64,000 nt of DNA, taken from NCBI GenBank assembly GCA_003260075.1, contig QLIY01000060.1, forward strand, positions 186,001 through 250,000. The letters are read 5' to 3'. Of the stretch, positions 12,388-24,709 are shown piece after piece; the first letter of the stretch is position 1, and each line of letters opens with the position of its first letter. The DNA comes from Phallusia mammillata (taxonomy: Eukaryota; Chordata; Ascidiacea; Phlebobranchia; Ascidiidae). Position numbers and translations under genes: made by a program. The notes under the pieces were generated by a model that saw only the letters and a program-made list of their open reading frames with translations, was not told the origin of the DNA and did not search any database.

Positions 12388-12506
12388 ACCGTGTGATGCG
12401 TTTCCGCTCTGCGGCTCCGTCGATCTGGAACGGAAGATGACTTCACGCATTAAAGCGGGCTGCTTGATTGTCCCTGGAAACCATAGAAAGAACATTATCT
12501 GTCCTG
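12388..12506 (+). promoter_or_regulatory. gene A promoter block and non-coding 5' exon
   Basis: The sequence around GTGATGCGTTTCCG, then GGAAGATGACTTC (12432-12444), recurs about 300-900 bp before the signal-peptide exons of genes B and C. A donor CTG|GTGAGT at 12506/12507 ends a likely untranslated exon. In A the probable acceptor is AACAG at 12771-12775, just before the ATG. Confidence 0.6.
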
Positions 12507-12789
12507 GTGAGTTAAACACCAAGCGAGTTGTTAATTGAACGAGGTTGGGTGTAGGTATTTCTTCTTCTGTCGTTCAGCAAACTTTGACTTTTAGTTATAA
12601 CAACAACTTTGATAACGTAAACGTATAACTTCAAATAGATGTATCATACCTGTAGCTTTTTAAGCAAATTTTATTCATTGGGAATGCAAATTTATTGATA
12701 ACTGAGTTACAGCATTTTTTTCTTGCTAAAGGAATTTTGATCTAAGTGATTTTCTGTGTACAAAGCCGGGAACAGTGATTTCGACACAG

Positions 12790-12847
12790 ATGCTTTTCTT
12801 TCGCGAGTTTTTCCTGCTGGTGTTGCTTTGTGCTTGGCAAACTGAAG
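12790..12847 (+). pseudogene. gene A exon 1, signal peptide
   Basis: MLFFREFFLLVLLCAWQTE: a basic/aromatic start, hydrophobic core and polar end, spliced in phase 1 at G|GTAGCC. Same 58-bp length and phase as first exons of B and C. Confidence 0.85.
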
Positions 12848-13034
12848 GTAGCCTACGTTGCTGTTTACTAAATGCTGTGTCTTTAGCTAAATGTTTTTAT
12901 CTAATAAGCTTCTGCTTTAAATCATCGGTTATACGTTCTTACTTCTGTTAGGGATCGAAATTACACTCCTCAAATAAAAAAGGGTTGTTATATTGTTCCA
13001 TACCCTTGTATGCGTGTATGTTTGCTTCATTTAG

Positions 13035-13805
13035 CCAATACGCCATGTGTCCACACCGGTACTACGGACACAACCAGAAGGACTCAGCTCACATCGGATT
13101 GTTTGTTTTTCACGATGGCAGTAACAGATGCCACACCGGGACGAAAAATTGCAGCCAAAATGGATTCTGGTACCCTCGGACCCAATGGGATGTGCCGGGT
13201 TAGAGTATTTGTTTTAATGAACTCCATAACTTTTTCACTCTTCTTTAACGCAGGCTTATTTTTTCGTTTTGTTACTTTGTAAAATTTTCGTACATCGACG
13301 CAGCACACATTGTCAGGCTTTTGTGTCGGATCAATATAGCAACTAATACAAGATCACACCTGCATTATAAATTGACCACACTAACATTCGGGGCTTTTGC
13401 ATACTTGAGTACCACTAAATTGTCTGTCGAGTCTCAATTTATGCCAACTCTCACGAGATTCGATTCTCAAAGATTTCCTAATAAAGACTTACAATCAAGT
13501 CTGAAAAGTGAAAAGGGCAAAACTTTGATATCAGACTTGCCGAAAGCGCATGGAATGAGGCAGGAATAAGCAACGTTTATCTCCGTTGGATCAAATGCGA
13601 TCTGCATGATTAGACCACGTGTCGCCGCTTCATAAAACACAAGTTGACTTTTATACTTTATTTAATTTTATAACTGCGACTGAAGTTAAACAGGTAACCA
13701 AACTACAGTAGAATGTGTAAGCTCGAAACTTTTTGAGCGAAACGACATGAAAAATTTCAGGAAAAAACAAAAGTTTTTTGAACGGGGATTTCCCGTGCCG
13801 TAGCA

Positions 13806-13870
<65 letters not shown>

Positions 13871-15975
13871 TGCATTCAAATCAAGTCAAAACAAGGCAAT
13901 AATAAGTGCATGTAAAATGTAATCAAACAATAATACGCAAGCAACGCAATTATTACTGGTGCCTGGATGTCATGGCCATCATAAATGGTTAATAAAAAAC
14001 GCTGTGTGAAAGTACGGACATTCTGTTTTGTAGATTTTGTTATAAAATCTTGAACAAGATGCTTATGGTGGCTTGTAGAGCGTTGTCTTAATACTGGTCA
14101 CTAATAATTGCTTCAAGTCAAGTAAAATTATTTTACTGACAAAATGAAAATTGTGACGCTATTTTATCATTACAGCTTTTATGTCATAGTGCTTTTCTAT
14201 AGTTGGCAACTTTCACTAGGTTGCAGGTTTGCAGCATTAATGTTTGGATTTTTCACTTAAGCAAACACAGAATGCCTTAATAAGCACAAGGCACTTGTTT
14301 TGATCACTTGGTTCTATTGTGCGAAAAGATTCTTACCAACAAAAAACATTTTTGCAACTTTTATGAAAATCTTAATTGGTTGATTAACACTATAGCGCAC
14401 ACCTTTTTTAAAGGTTTCTTGAAATGAAAATTCTTATCATAAACAGGTTTACTCGGGTATATCCGATACAAACTTTATTGATAAGTTTTTGATTGATGGA
14501 AGTAATGATGGATTGATTTATCAACCCAATGATGCTGTTAATGCAAATTTGTATCTGACCTGTTTTCAGGATGCACCACAACCAGTTACATTTTCATTCT
14601 ACGCAGGTATGATGGTTCTCATTGTCTATACTCTAAAAATATGTCCAAGACCACTTATATTACCTGGACCACATTTGAGAATCATTTCCATTGGCCTACA
14701 TAGTACAATACACTAAACTGTTTATGAATATCTCTTTTAAGGATACATATTTTTCTAATATTCCTTGTTTTAGTTTGTGTACATGCGATGTAAACATTTG
14801 TTTAAATGCCTCATTAACGGCTAGTTGGAAAATGCTACAAAAACTTACAATCTGTCTGTTTTCTTAATTTTTAACAAATTAGCTGGCACAAACAATCATT
14901 TACACCCACAAAATGTTGGCAAGTGGAGCCCTAATTATTTGATAAAACAAGTAAATTGCCATCTGGTTTTCAATAGGTGGACAGTCACAGTGTATTTAAA
15001 CACACATTGATTGGAATTTTAACATGTTGTTTTTTTCATTTTTTTGTAAATGTGTGTGAAATAAAACTTTTAGCTTTATTTTTTTTTATTGTTTTTTTAT
15101 TGTTGTTGTTTTTTAGTTGATACTGTTAATGTTGAGGAGATTGAAAATATTCAGCTTCGGCCAAAAGACAATTCTACTTCCTACCAACCAAACACATTGT
15201 ATCATTGAAAAGTGATTAATTATGCTGATGATGCTGAGGCATCATTCACTTTAACATACGAGATACATGAGAATGATACTATACTGGTAAAAAAAACTGC
15301 TGCTCTCAATGTACATTTCCTTTTAGTTATTTTGCACTAATATTATTAGTCATCTCAACCATGTGCTTTGCAAAAAAGAAAGTTTTAAAATAGGCAACTA
15401 ATGTAGAACATGCTGCTTACTAACACTTACCGTAAAAGTAATTCAAAAATGCAACAATTGGGTGATAGTTAATGCTATCACTATACTTTTCCATTCAATC
15501 TGTACCACTATTGCAAACAGAACCAGTTATGCATTCCTGAAAAAGAACCACAGCACATTTTAACAATAAAAAAGTTTTAAACCATGTCATTATGATGTGT
15601 CAATTAGAGTGTTTTGTCATTTTGCCCCATTCGTTACCCTGTTAAACCACCAAAATGGATCCAAAATTAGTTTAACAATTTGCATTATTTGGGAAGCATA
15701 TTGGCACTATAAAAAGCATTGCCATATACAGGACCAAATGCAAAAATTAGTCAATATGCTGTGTACTGTTTCGCCATGGCCATGTGTAATTGCATTGAGG
15801 TGAAACATACTCACGTTTTTAATTTTGTAACAGGGATACAGTGACAATGAGCAGCACTCACTAATGGTAGAGACATTCCAAGGCTCTTTATATTACACTG
15901 GAATATCTATTAATGTACAACTCTTGACATCAGATACAGTCAACCCAATGGATTACTCATTTGAATATAGAGCAG
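13035..15975 (+). pseudogene. gene A exons 2-5, N-terminal region
   Basis: Four exons matching gene B exons 2-5 in order and phase: CLFFTMAVTDATPGRK (13035-13198), TNFIDKFLIDGSNDG (14447-14606), the TGA-containing exon (15117-15286) and the GYSDNEQHSL exon (15834-15975). Only the third has a stop, so the reading frame is lost about 150 residues in. Confidence 0.8.
13808..13870. repeat. poly-C run, gene A intron 2
   Basis: 63 consecutive C. Other long C runs in gene A introns: 16589-16647, 17569-17634 and 23136-23226. They are uninterrupted and far longer than expected, so sequencing or gap-fill artefact is as likely as true homopolymer. Confidence 0.9.
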
Positions 15976-16586
15976 GTGCAAGGATTTTCATAGACAGGGT
16001 GGTCCAATACTAAATTCAAAAATGCAGGTTTCATAAATATTTAACAGAATGCGAAGCAAGAAACTTCTTTGTATCAATAAATAAGTTTTCTTCCCAATCT
16101 ACTTTGTGCTAAGTGACCTGGTTTAAACAGTGCACATCCGCTACCCAGTTTTATTGAGTGTTGGTGTTTCGAATAACAAGCAAGAAGTCAACACCCTTTT
16201 TTTACCAAAGCATAGAAAATCCATAGTTACACGACAATAAGTATATATAGACCTGGTGCGTTACGAAGGGCAAAAATACAATGTGATTTATTTTAAGCTG
16301 TCATTGTGACAGAAAAGCTGTCACAAACTGCAGACTAGAACTTGGATCATGCTGGACTATAACTTTATGGTGTCTTCTTTTTAATTGATTGATTGCTTTC
16401 TAAAAATACAATTTTGTTGTTTTAACTTCTTGGTCATAAAAATGCTTCAGAACAGAGTAAATCTTGTCACAGGATATCAATTAGGTTTGATAAATCTAGG
16501 AAGATTTTGTTTTTTCATCTCTAATACCTTTTTATAAAATTGTTTACATACACTAACGTTCAAGTTTCCTAATTGTACGTTGCTAA

Positions 16587-16649
<63 letters not shown>

Positions 16650-17331
16650 AACAACTGTCAATTTATTTCTGTTGTGGTGTGCATGACTACAACCTGAATA
16701 TGGACCTAAAATACAAAAACATTATTTTTTAAATCAATTTTTTTACAACATGCAGCAAATTTATGTGTTGTAGGCCTTCCATGTTTGACTCGGTATACAC
16801 AATTTTTGCAAAGCTGGAATCTGCAATATCTGACTACATGTCCTTCGCGGCAGCTCATGATACATTTTTTTAACCCAATATCCATTGTTATTTCTTTGCC
16901 TGCACAAGAAGTTCCTGGCGTTAAATGCAATGTAAGTCCTGTATAGCCAAAGTTTGTATTTAAGTAGGCAAAACTTTTTTGTTTGTACATGCTTTTTGTG
17001 CCCTGAAGAGTAGCGAAACTGTGCAAAACCCATGTACTTTTTTCTAACTGTTTGTGTAAATCGGTTCTCAGCCGCGGCTCTCAGGGCTGCATGCAGCTCC
17101 CAACTACTTATTTTGCTGCTCGCACCAGACCTCAGAAAACCACCAAAGGTTGCTATTTTAGCTTTCAAAGAATTAATCTTTATTGATTTTCTGTGGTCTC
17201 GCTTTTATGTAGCTCCTTAAACTATTTAAAAACTACCATTTAGCCCCGTCAATAAAACAGTTTGAGATCCACTGGTGTAAATTATAAGATTTAATTTGTC
17301 ATTGCTTCTTCTTTTCAGATCTACCAAGGAA

Positions 17332-17458
17332 ACAATACTGACATTTTACTTGAAACCTTGGAATCAAGTCAGCATAGTATTGATGTATTTACGGTAACAG
17401 CTCATCAAACTCTCATTCATTGTTCAACCCCTGAAAGTTATGATGGAACACGTTGTTA
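17332..17458 (+). pseudogene. gene A exon 6, truncated
   Basis: IYQGNTDILLETLESSQH aligns with gene B exon 6, but the preceding in-phase bases of that exon are missing, so the CAG acceptor at 17329-17331 gives the wrong phase. The frame ends TRC-stop at 17456-17458. A hAT-like terminus (17259-17275) lies directly upstream and may have removed the original acceptor. Confidence 0.65.
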
Positions 17459-17567
17459 AAAAAGCAATTTGTTCTGCAACTAAAAAATGTCCAGCTCAAA
17501 GCAGTTCCACTAACTGGCAACCAAACTTGTTTATTTAAAGCCCCAATCAGACACTAGCAGAACCAAT

Positions 17568-17634
<67 letters not shown>

Positions 17635-17938
17635 TATTTTTATAGTGACAAGTGATTCTAATTAATATATATATATATATATTTTTTTTGAGCATTTTAT
17701 AGGTAGGTATACATACAGAATGTAGTATAAGTTGCATGAAACATGTTCTTTTTTAAAAAAAAATTTTGAAGATCTGTCCTCGAGGGTGTATATTATTAAA
17801 CTTATAATCCCTTATTTTTGTCTCTAAGCCAATTTTGGTACATATATGCATGATAAAAATCCTGTTGTGATTAAAACAGTTTAGTCATAGTCCTCCTGTA
17901 AAGTATGTTTAATTTTTGTGTGTAATAGTGCCCTCCCC

Positions 17939-20675
17939 AAGTAGTCCAGCAAGCACAGTTACTGCATCTGCCATGTTTTTGATCATTGAGTGGAGTCCTT
18001 CACCCCATCATGGCGAAAATACTACATATTCAGTGGCATTTATGATGCTTTTGGGAATCGCCTGTTTGATGAAACCAATGTGACAAGTCCATATACAATT
18101 ACTTCATTAACTCCTTCCACTGTCTACTATATAACTGTAATATCGCATTTTACCGTTAATATTGAAAAGTGCTCTGATATCTCCAGACACTTGACAGGCA
18201 AGTTTTATTATAAAATTGCTTTTACTTGCTTTTGTTATGCCCCAAATTTTAAAAGAAATTGATCTAGTTGTAAAAAAGCAGATAGCCATAATAACTGTGG
18301 TAAAATACTAATAAATTCAAAGAATGGGATGACCCACAGAAAATTAATCTGATCTCCATACTTCGCAGTGCCGGATCAAATGCCTCCACTAATGGTGGAC
18401 TTTGTCTCAGCGGACACAGTTACAGTTAATTATAATCCTGCTATTGGTGGTTTTCCATGTTGTGAAATCACTCAATATGATCTATTCATAAATTCCACCA
18501 GTGGCAACCAGTCATTCATCAATTATCCACCAGAAACAGCTTTAACATTTTCTGCATCACCTAACAGTGCTTACCACGTGTCTGTAAGAGCAAGAAACAG
18601 TGAAGGCCCTGGAGAGTATTCACCAGAACTTGAAGTTAACACCAGTAAGTAATGTCAAGAAGGTAACACTTTTTTGCATAACTAACAAAACAAATTTTAT
18701 GCTGTGATGTAATATTTTCAAGGTCACAATTTAAATGTAAGGTTGTCTTGATTTTATTAATAAATTTTATTGCTAAATTTTGCAATCATTTTATGTATAG
18801 AGCCAGGACCAGTTGGACCACCAACTCAAGTTTCATCCACTTCCGTCTCTATTTCTTTTGAATGGGAACCCTTGATGCAGGGGGACTTTGTAATCCCTAA
18901 TTATGTAGCTTCTATTAGTCCTTATGCCTCTGGGGATGGGAGACTATTTGTACCAAGAGGAACCAACGCCACATTTGCAAACCTGGAACCTAATAGACAA
19001 TATGCTGTCACTGTCCAAGCTGGTGCGGTTGCTGGATTGGGAGCAAAAAGTGCAGGATCTGTAGTTTTTATGCACACAGGCGAAAACTCCTAACAAAGTA
19101 ACATATTGTGCTTTTACTGGTGTTCCTACTTCTGTTTGACATCATTAATAAACCTGTAAGACTAGTGACGTTGATGTTGTTTACAAAAAAATATCACACT
19201 GTTATTTGGAGCATGCAGTACAAAGAATGTCTAATGTGTAGTTTCCCATTGGCTTTTAAGTGTAAATAAACTCAGATATGTTTTGCTTGGGTGCATATAC
19301 TCGTGTTACTTATGGAATTATCATGTGATGAACGTTGACACCCAGTGGTGAGATTCAAATATGTTGTCAGCCTGCTTGCTGATCTTATGAAAATGGTGGT
19401 GGGTTTCAAATTTCCAGTGGTAGAATTTCATTTTTTGTCATTCTAACCGGTTCGCTGGTCTCATAAAATTTCAGGAGACGGTTCTACAGAACCGGTGCGG
19501 ATTGGCTGAATCCTACCACTGTTGACCCCCCAAGTTTACTTAACTGAATCGAAATTCTCATTGTAATTTGCATCAATTTTTTGTAGCTCCAAGTTCACCT
19601 CCACCCCCCCCCCTCCAACTACCTCAATGATTACATTTGAGCGGTCATGTGCTGAGTTTAGAGGTTGTTTGGAAATTACACGGTATCGAATTGAATGGGT
19701 CCAAGTTGGAGGAAATCAGAGTGATAGTGGGTCTGAAATGATCGACACAGACCCTGATTTATGTGAATTCACCTACCACATTTCTGGTCTCAGAGTCAAC
19801 ACATTTTATAGCATAACAATTGCAGCTGGAAATGCCTATGGCCTTGGACCATCTTCAGATCCAGTAGAAATTTGCACAAGTAAGATACAGGCTTACAGTG
19901 CTGGTTTTGGATCCAACCTATCTATTTAGTCTTTCAGTATTGACCTATTTAGTTTTATCGAACTAGTACTTCCATTCTTCATAATTTTGTGATTTAGCAG
20001 AAACACAGGAATACTAAAAAACAACAACATATGGATTAAAACAGTGGTTCTCAAACTTTTTTGATGCAACGCCTCTGGAAAAGTTTTCTGGACTTGCGAT
20101 GCACCATCAAATGAAAGTTAATGAGGAAACTTTTTATTAAAGTTGTGTTTCTTGATAACACAACAAAAAGACACAAAATGAATATTCTGCGATGCCCTTG
20201 GAAAGTTAAAACTACGCACCAGGGCATCACGATGCACAGTTTGAGAACTACTGGATTAACTAACGTGACGGTTTTGGCGAAGGCATTTTCTAACAATTCC
20301 TTGTATTGCTATAAATATTCGCAAATGTAAATTACAAAACCATACATATTTAGACCCTGCTGTGCCAGACCCACCTTTAGTTCAGTTTCACCATCAACAA
20401 CAAGCAATCATTGTGGAATGGGAACCACCAATAGTGGGTGGAGGTGTAGAAATTACAATGTACAAGATTGCATGGAGCTCTGCTGCTGACAGTGGACACA
20501 AACGTGTTACTGTGACCAATTCAAACCACACTGCTGCTATAAATGGTCTGCTACCAGTAACTACATATGAAGTCACTGTACAAACAATCAATGGTCATGG
20601 GATTAGTTCCCCTTCAACCACAGGCACAGTCACCACTGGTTCAGGAATTGTTTGTTCAGAAAAGCCAAGTATTAA
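17939..20675 (+). pseudogene. gene A FN3 block (five exons)
   Basis: Five FN3 exons that correspond one-to-one with gene B exons 27-31, for example PDQMPPLMVDF versus PDQMSSLMLDS, and PAVPDPPLVQFHHQQQ versus PAVPDPPSVQLHHQQQ. Each carries the FN3 hallmarks: early Pro, Trp in strand B, Y/F-x-V near the end. The first, third and fourth are damaged as listed for the gene. Confidence 0.85.
20042..20263. mobile_element. hAT-type MITE in gene A intron
   Basis: Begins CAGTGGTTCTCAAACTTTTT and ends CAGTTTGAGAACTACTG, with flanking octamers GATTAAAA and GATTAACT (6 of 8 equal). Short, non-coding and nearly palindromic. Confidence 0.75.
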
Positions 20676-21158
20676 GTATGTCAAATCTACACCATTTAAT
20701 AACATTGCTTTGAGAAACAAAAATAAAACTATGAGGATAGTACCAGTTTTTGAATAAATTGTAATGGATGAACTTAATTTGAAGTGTGTGTATTTGTTTT
20801 TCAGCAAGTCTTATCAGTCATGTCTAGGATTTATTCATCTGATCTCTGCGTTCTAAAAAATGCTTTTTTATTATTTCTTTTTACCTCAAGTAATATACAA
20901 GGCAAAGTTCCAATGCCTACTTTAAGGCAAACACTTCGATTTCACTGTGTTTTTTGTTTTCTTCCGTTGCCCATTTATCATGACATACTTAATGCTTTAG
21001 GAAGAAACTATAACTATTACAGCTGATAGATATAGTTAAGTAGATGTATTTTATGCAACAGGCCAAGTTGTTAAACCACTAGCCTCAATATAAAAATATC
21101 TCAGTTTGGTGAATTTTGACATCTTATCCATTCAAATGACATATTCAATTTTAATTAG

Positions 21159-23133
21159 ACTTACTGCTGAAGATGTAGCAAGATTTGGTGCAGTTGCTGG
21201 TGATCAAATTGTTGTGTCCTCAAGAGAGATTAAACATCAGGCTGCTGTAAACCAGTTAATGTCACAATGCAAAATTCCAGCTCCTGCTGGAAGTGGAGCC
21301 GAATTTCACTTTAATCTTACTGATTGTGAACCACTTGTTGGATTTGCAGTTGACAAGTTTGATGGGGTATGTGTTACTCTTGGACTGTTTTAAAGATCTT
21401 GTATTAAGCCTACATATAACTTTTCCTGAATTGCAAAATCAGATAGTTTACTAAATTGTACCCGATAGCTTACTAAATTAGGCCAACCATATGTTCTCTT
21501 TTTGGAGGGCATGACCTCCTTTTAACAAAAACCAAGTTGACCCCAGAGGACAAGAAAAATGCCCAAATGTCCTTCTTTTTATTTCCTGATTTACCTAATA
21601 CATACGTGACAATTATGCCTTTAAAAATAGTCAAATATGCATCTTCAGCCAATTTTTTTTGAAGAATGAAGGTGGACATTTTTTTGAAAATAAAAGCTTA
21701 TTTCAGTGTAGTGATGTGACAAAGGTTAAACTTTATCCAAACTATAATTCAATACCATCTAATTTCTGAGGCTTTTGTTTGGGGCCCTTAAAGTATTTTT
21801 CATAGTTTATCCAACAATTTGTCCTCATTTGGGGGTGGAAATATGGCAAGCCTAACTAAATAGAAAAATACTGAAAAATGGTTTGATACCCAATGCTTCA
21901 CTGATAAATGCATATCACAGTCCACTTTTTTAGCAGTTGTTGTTCCCTACTACCTGGGCCAATGTAATGTTGCCAAATGGCCAAGTGGTTAGCACAACCA
22001 CCTTGTTCACAAGGTTGCAAGTGGTAATTCTATCTCGGCCACATGTGTTTTCCTGAGCAATAAACTTGAGTAGCATTGCTACAGCCCAGTGGCCCCCAAA
22101 GGGTTGAACTAACTTGAGGTTACCAACTGCTTAAATCAAAAAATAATATTTCAACAAAGTTGCAATAAACAAACAAACAATTGTAAAAATGCAATGTTAT
22201 ATGTTGTTTGTCCCCACATGTAAAGATCACAGTAAATAATAGAAAACATGTGCTTTGGTTGTATACGGATAAACTTAATGCTCTGAAATAATACAAAAAC
22301 TTAACCTTAATACAAACAGTTTGAGGTGACCCGTGCCTCATATGAGATATTTTGTTTTTAATTAAACTACAGTAACCTTTTGTTTCACAGGTTGACAACA
22401 CTAGCCTTCTCTACACATACACAATTCAATTGGCAAGGTTTTCTGTTCTGAGCAATGTTGTGCAACGGTTTGATCCAAGAGTATCATTTGATTTTCATTG
22501 TGTCTTTAATCGGTCACTCTCAGTGGTATCAAACAATGTACATCCCTACATAATGTAAGTTGGACCAAACTCATATCAGTATTAAAATATACACTGGTCT
22601 GTTATACCCTTTTCAAAAAGCTTGCACAAAACAGAAAATAAAAGCTACTTCCAACTTCACTCATGCCTTTGGCCATTTTTTTGCAGTAAGGATTTTGTTG
22701 CAATGGATCCCGACCATGGCCAGTTTGACATCACATTAGACTTTTTTACTTCTGACCACTATAACACCTCATTGGTTGGATCCCCGCCAACTGTTGAGGT
22801 GCTTACTTTTGTTTTTGCTCAACTCAGTCTTGGAGTGAACACAAGTAACATTGTTCTTCAGGTATGTATAATTAGGTTTTTGTACTAGTTTGTTGGAAGA
22901 TCTTAATGTTTTTTGACTTTTTTGTGGCATTACAAATTTTATGTTGCAAAATCAACACCCAACTTCACCATAGGTCAACATACATATTTAGAAAACACAA
23001 TGAAGAACATTTTGTTATACCTGTGCCGAAAAGTTTTTTAACACTCTTTGTGTTTTATGACAAAAGTAGCAACTGTTTTGAAACTGACCTCAAATTCAAA
23101 CATACTTTAACTGTCTAAAAATGCGCTACTTTT

Positions 23134-23226
<93 letters not shown>

Positions 23227-23930
23227 ACAGCGTTTTTAAGGATTATTAAGTACTTTTTTTTGTTAAAATGTTCTTTTTTGATTTTTTTCAATACTTGCAA
23301 ACTAAAAGTAATGTCGACAATGTATTTTGTTTTTTCCCTCCATAAAAAAGCTTTTTTGTAGGCTCAATATTGTTGGGCGACTCCAAGTAGTTCACCTGAA
23401 GATTCAGTGTCATATCCTATAATTGTGGATGGGTAAGTATTTAAACTGGATCCTTTTACTTTTAGAATGAACACCCATCCTAATTATAACAATCTTGTTG
23501 AAAGAAATGTTTTAACAGAATCAATAGTGTATGTCCTTCTGTAAGTTATGCCAATTGAAGATGTGTATTGCTTTGCCAAAAGGACAACCTCATTCAAGTT
23601 TTTAATATATAAGCTACATCAACCACATGCTTTCACAATCATGTCCATGCATATGCATTAAAATACAAATTCATAACATACTACTTGCCATCCATATGTT
23701 TTTAGCTCTGATTCTGTGGTTTATGTCGTACTACTGTTTTATTGTATTCAATAATTTTCAGCTGCCCTGCAGACAACACATATGATGAGCCGGGTGCAAT
23801 ACTTGTCACTAGAAACTACCAGCCCAACACAGCACAGTTCCAATTTAAGGCATTTGTCTGGGTTAATATTCCTGACAAAGGCCAAACAATGTTTGTTCAT
23901 TGTAACACAATGTTGTGTGACCGTATTGTT
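21159..23930 (+). pseudogene. gene A ZP domain
   Basis: ZP-N exons keep LTDCEPLVGFAVDKFDG and RFDPRVSFDFHC; ZP-C exons keep YCWATPSSSPEDS, GCPADNTYDEPG and TMFVHCNTMLCD. The last exon then departs from gene B: its sequence reads on to a stop at about 23949 and lacks the final Cys pair. Confidence 0.82.
21970..22110 (+). repeat. tRNA-derived SINE-like repeat
   Basis: GGCCAAGTGGTTAGCAC resembles a pol III A box and D-arm. It is followed by a CCTTG/CAAGG anticodon-like stem and a decayed B box near GGTAATTCTATC, then AGCAATAAACTTGAGTAGC. It lies in a gene A intron. Confidence 0.5.
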
Positions 23931-24135
23931 CACAGACTGCAGCACACCTAATTATAGCTGGATTGCAGGAACATGACAAAGTTGCTTAAAAAACATTAAT
24001 ATGTGTTTGATTGTTTCGATAAACATTTCCAAACTGGTGTAGTCACAGAAATTAAACTGTAATAAATATATTTTTGTAGTTTTATTTTAGGCACTAGCAA
24101 TGCTGTGTACCAGAATTCAGTGTTTACTCTTTTAG

Positions 24136-24709
24136 GATTGTGACGTAATGCGCAAACGCCGTCAAGTACCTTCCTATGGTAACATTCAAAGAGTTACCTA
24201 TGGACCAATTATGTTAAGAAACAAAGGAGAAGATCTTTGTGCTCAGGTATACGAAATGCAAATTATTTTTTTTCAAACATATACTATGGCTTGTTTTGCT
24301 GGTGAAGGCAAACGGAGGTTGTGAGGACCTGTGTATGGTGGAGAATCTGTCGACTAAATGCTTGTGTAATGCTGGACGAACGCTTAATAATGATGGAAGG
24401 ACCTGTTCAGCAAAATGTAAGAAAATTTATGTGATCACACATTTAAGAACAGGAATTGCAAAGCATAATTTTCAATTTTTGGTTGATTATTATTTCTCGA
24501 TATACTTGTTTTTTAAAGTACTTGTTGCTTTTGTTTAAGATTTGTTAATTTTTCAACTATATTCTTCCGTTGATAGTCTTGTATTCTGATTTTTTTCAGA
24601 CTTTGACGGCCAAGAGAACCAAGAAGTTCGACAGTCCGTCTATCTTATGTTGGTTGCTGTTCTTATAGTGGTTTTGATGGGCATCAGCATACACAAAAAC
24701 AAATCCTGA
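24136..24709 (+). pseudogene. gene A cleavage site, EGF-like domain and TM tail
   Basis: The exon at 24136-24246 has MRKRRQVPS (furin-type site), then GEDLC. Exon 24308-24416 completes a six-Cys EGF-like domain. Exon 24600-24709 has the TM segment YLMLVAVLIVVLMGISI and tail HKNKS before TGA. These three exons are undamaged. Confidence 0.85.

Larger units (their letters stand above)
12790..24709 (+). pseudogene. gene A: degraded FN3/ZP/EGF membrane-protein paralog
   Basis: The first of three tandem paralogs. Recognisable exons: 12790-12847 signal peptide; 13035-13198, 14447-14606, 15117-15286 and 15834-15975 N-terminal region; a damaged sixth exon from about 17332; FN3 exons 17939-18197, 18369-18644, 18801-19079, 19587-19879 and 20354-20675; ZP exons 21159-21366, 22391-22554, 22687-22861, 23362-23432 and 23762-about 23930; RKRR/EGF exons 24136-24246 and 24308-24416; TM exon 24600-24709. 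Lesions against gene B: TGA for the Trp codon at 15206-15208; sixth exon out of phase and stopped early; one-base deletion near 18035; GT donors replaced by GC at 18198 and 19080; exon at 19587 off by one base across a C run; ZP exon 23762 diverging and stopping before its final Cys residues. It lacks counterparts of gene B exons 7-26. A short expressed product from part of it remains possible. Confidence 0.82.
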
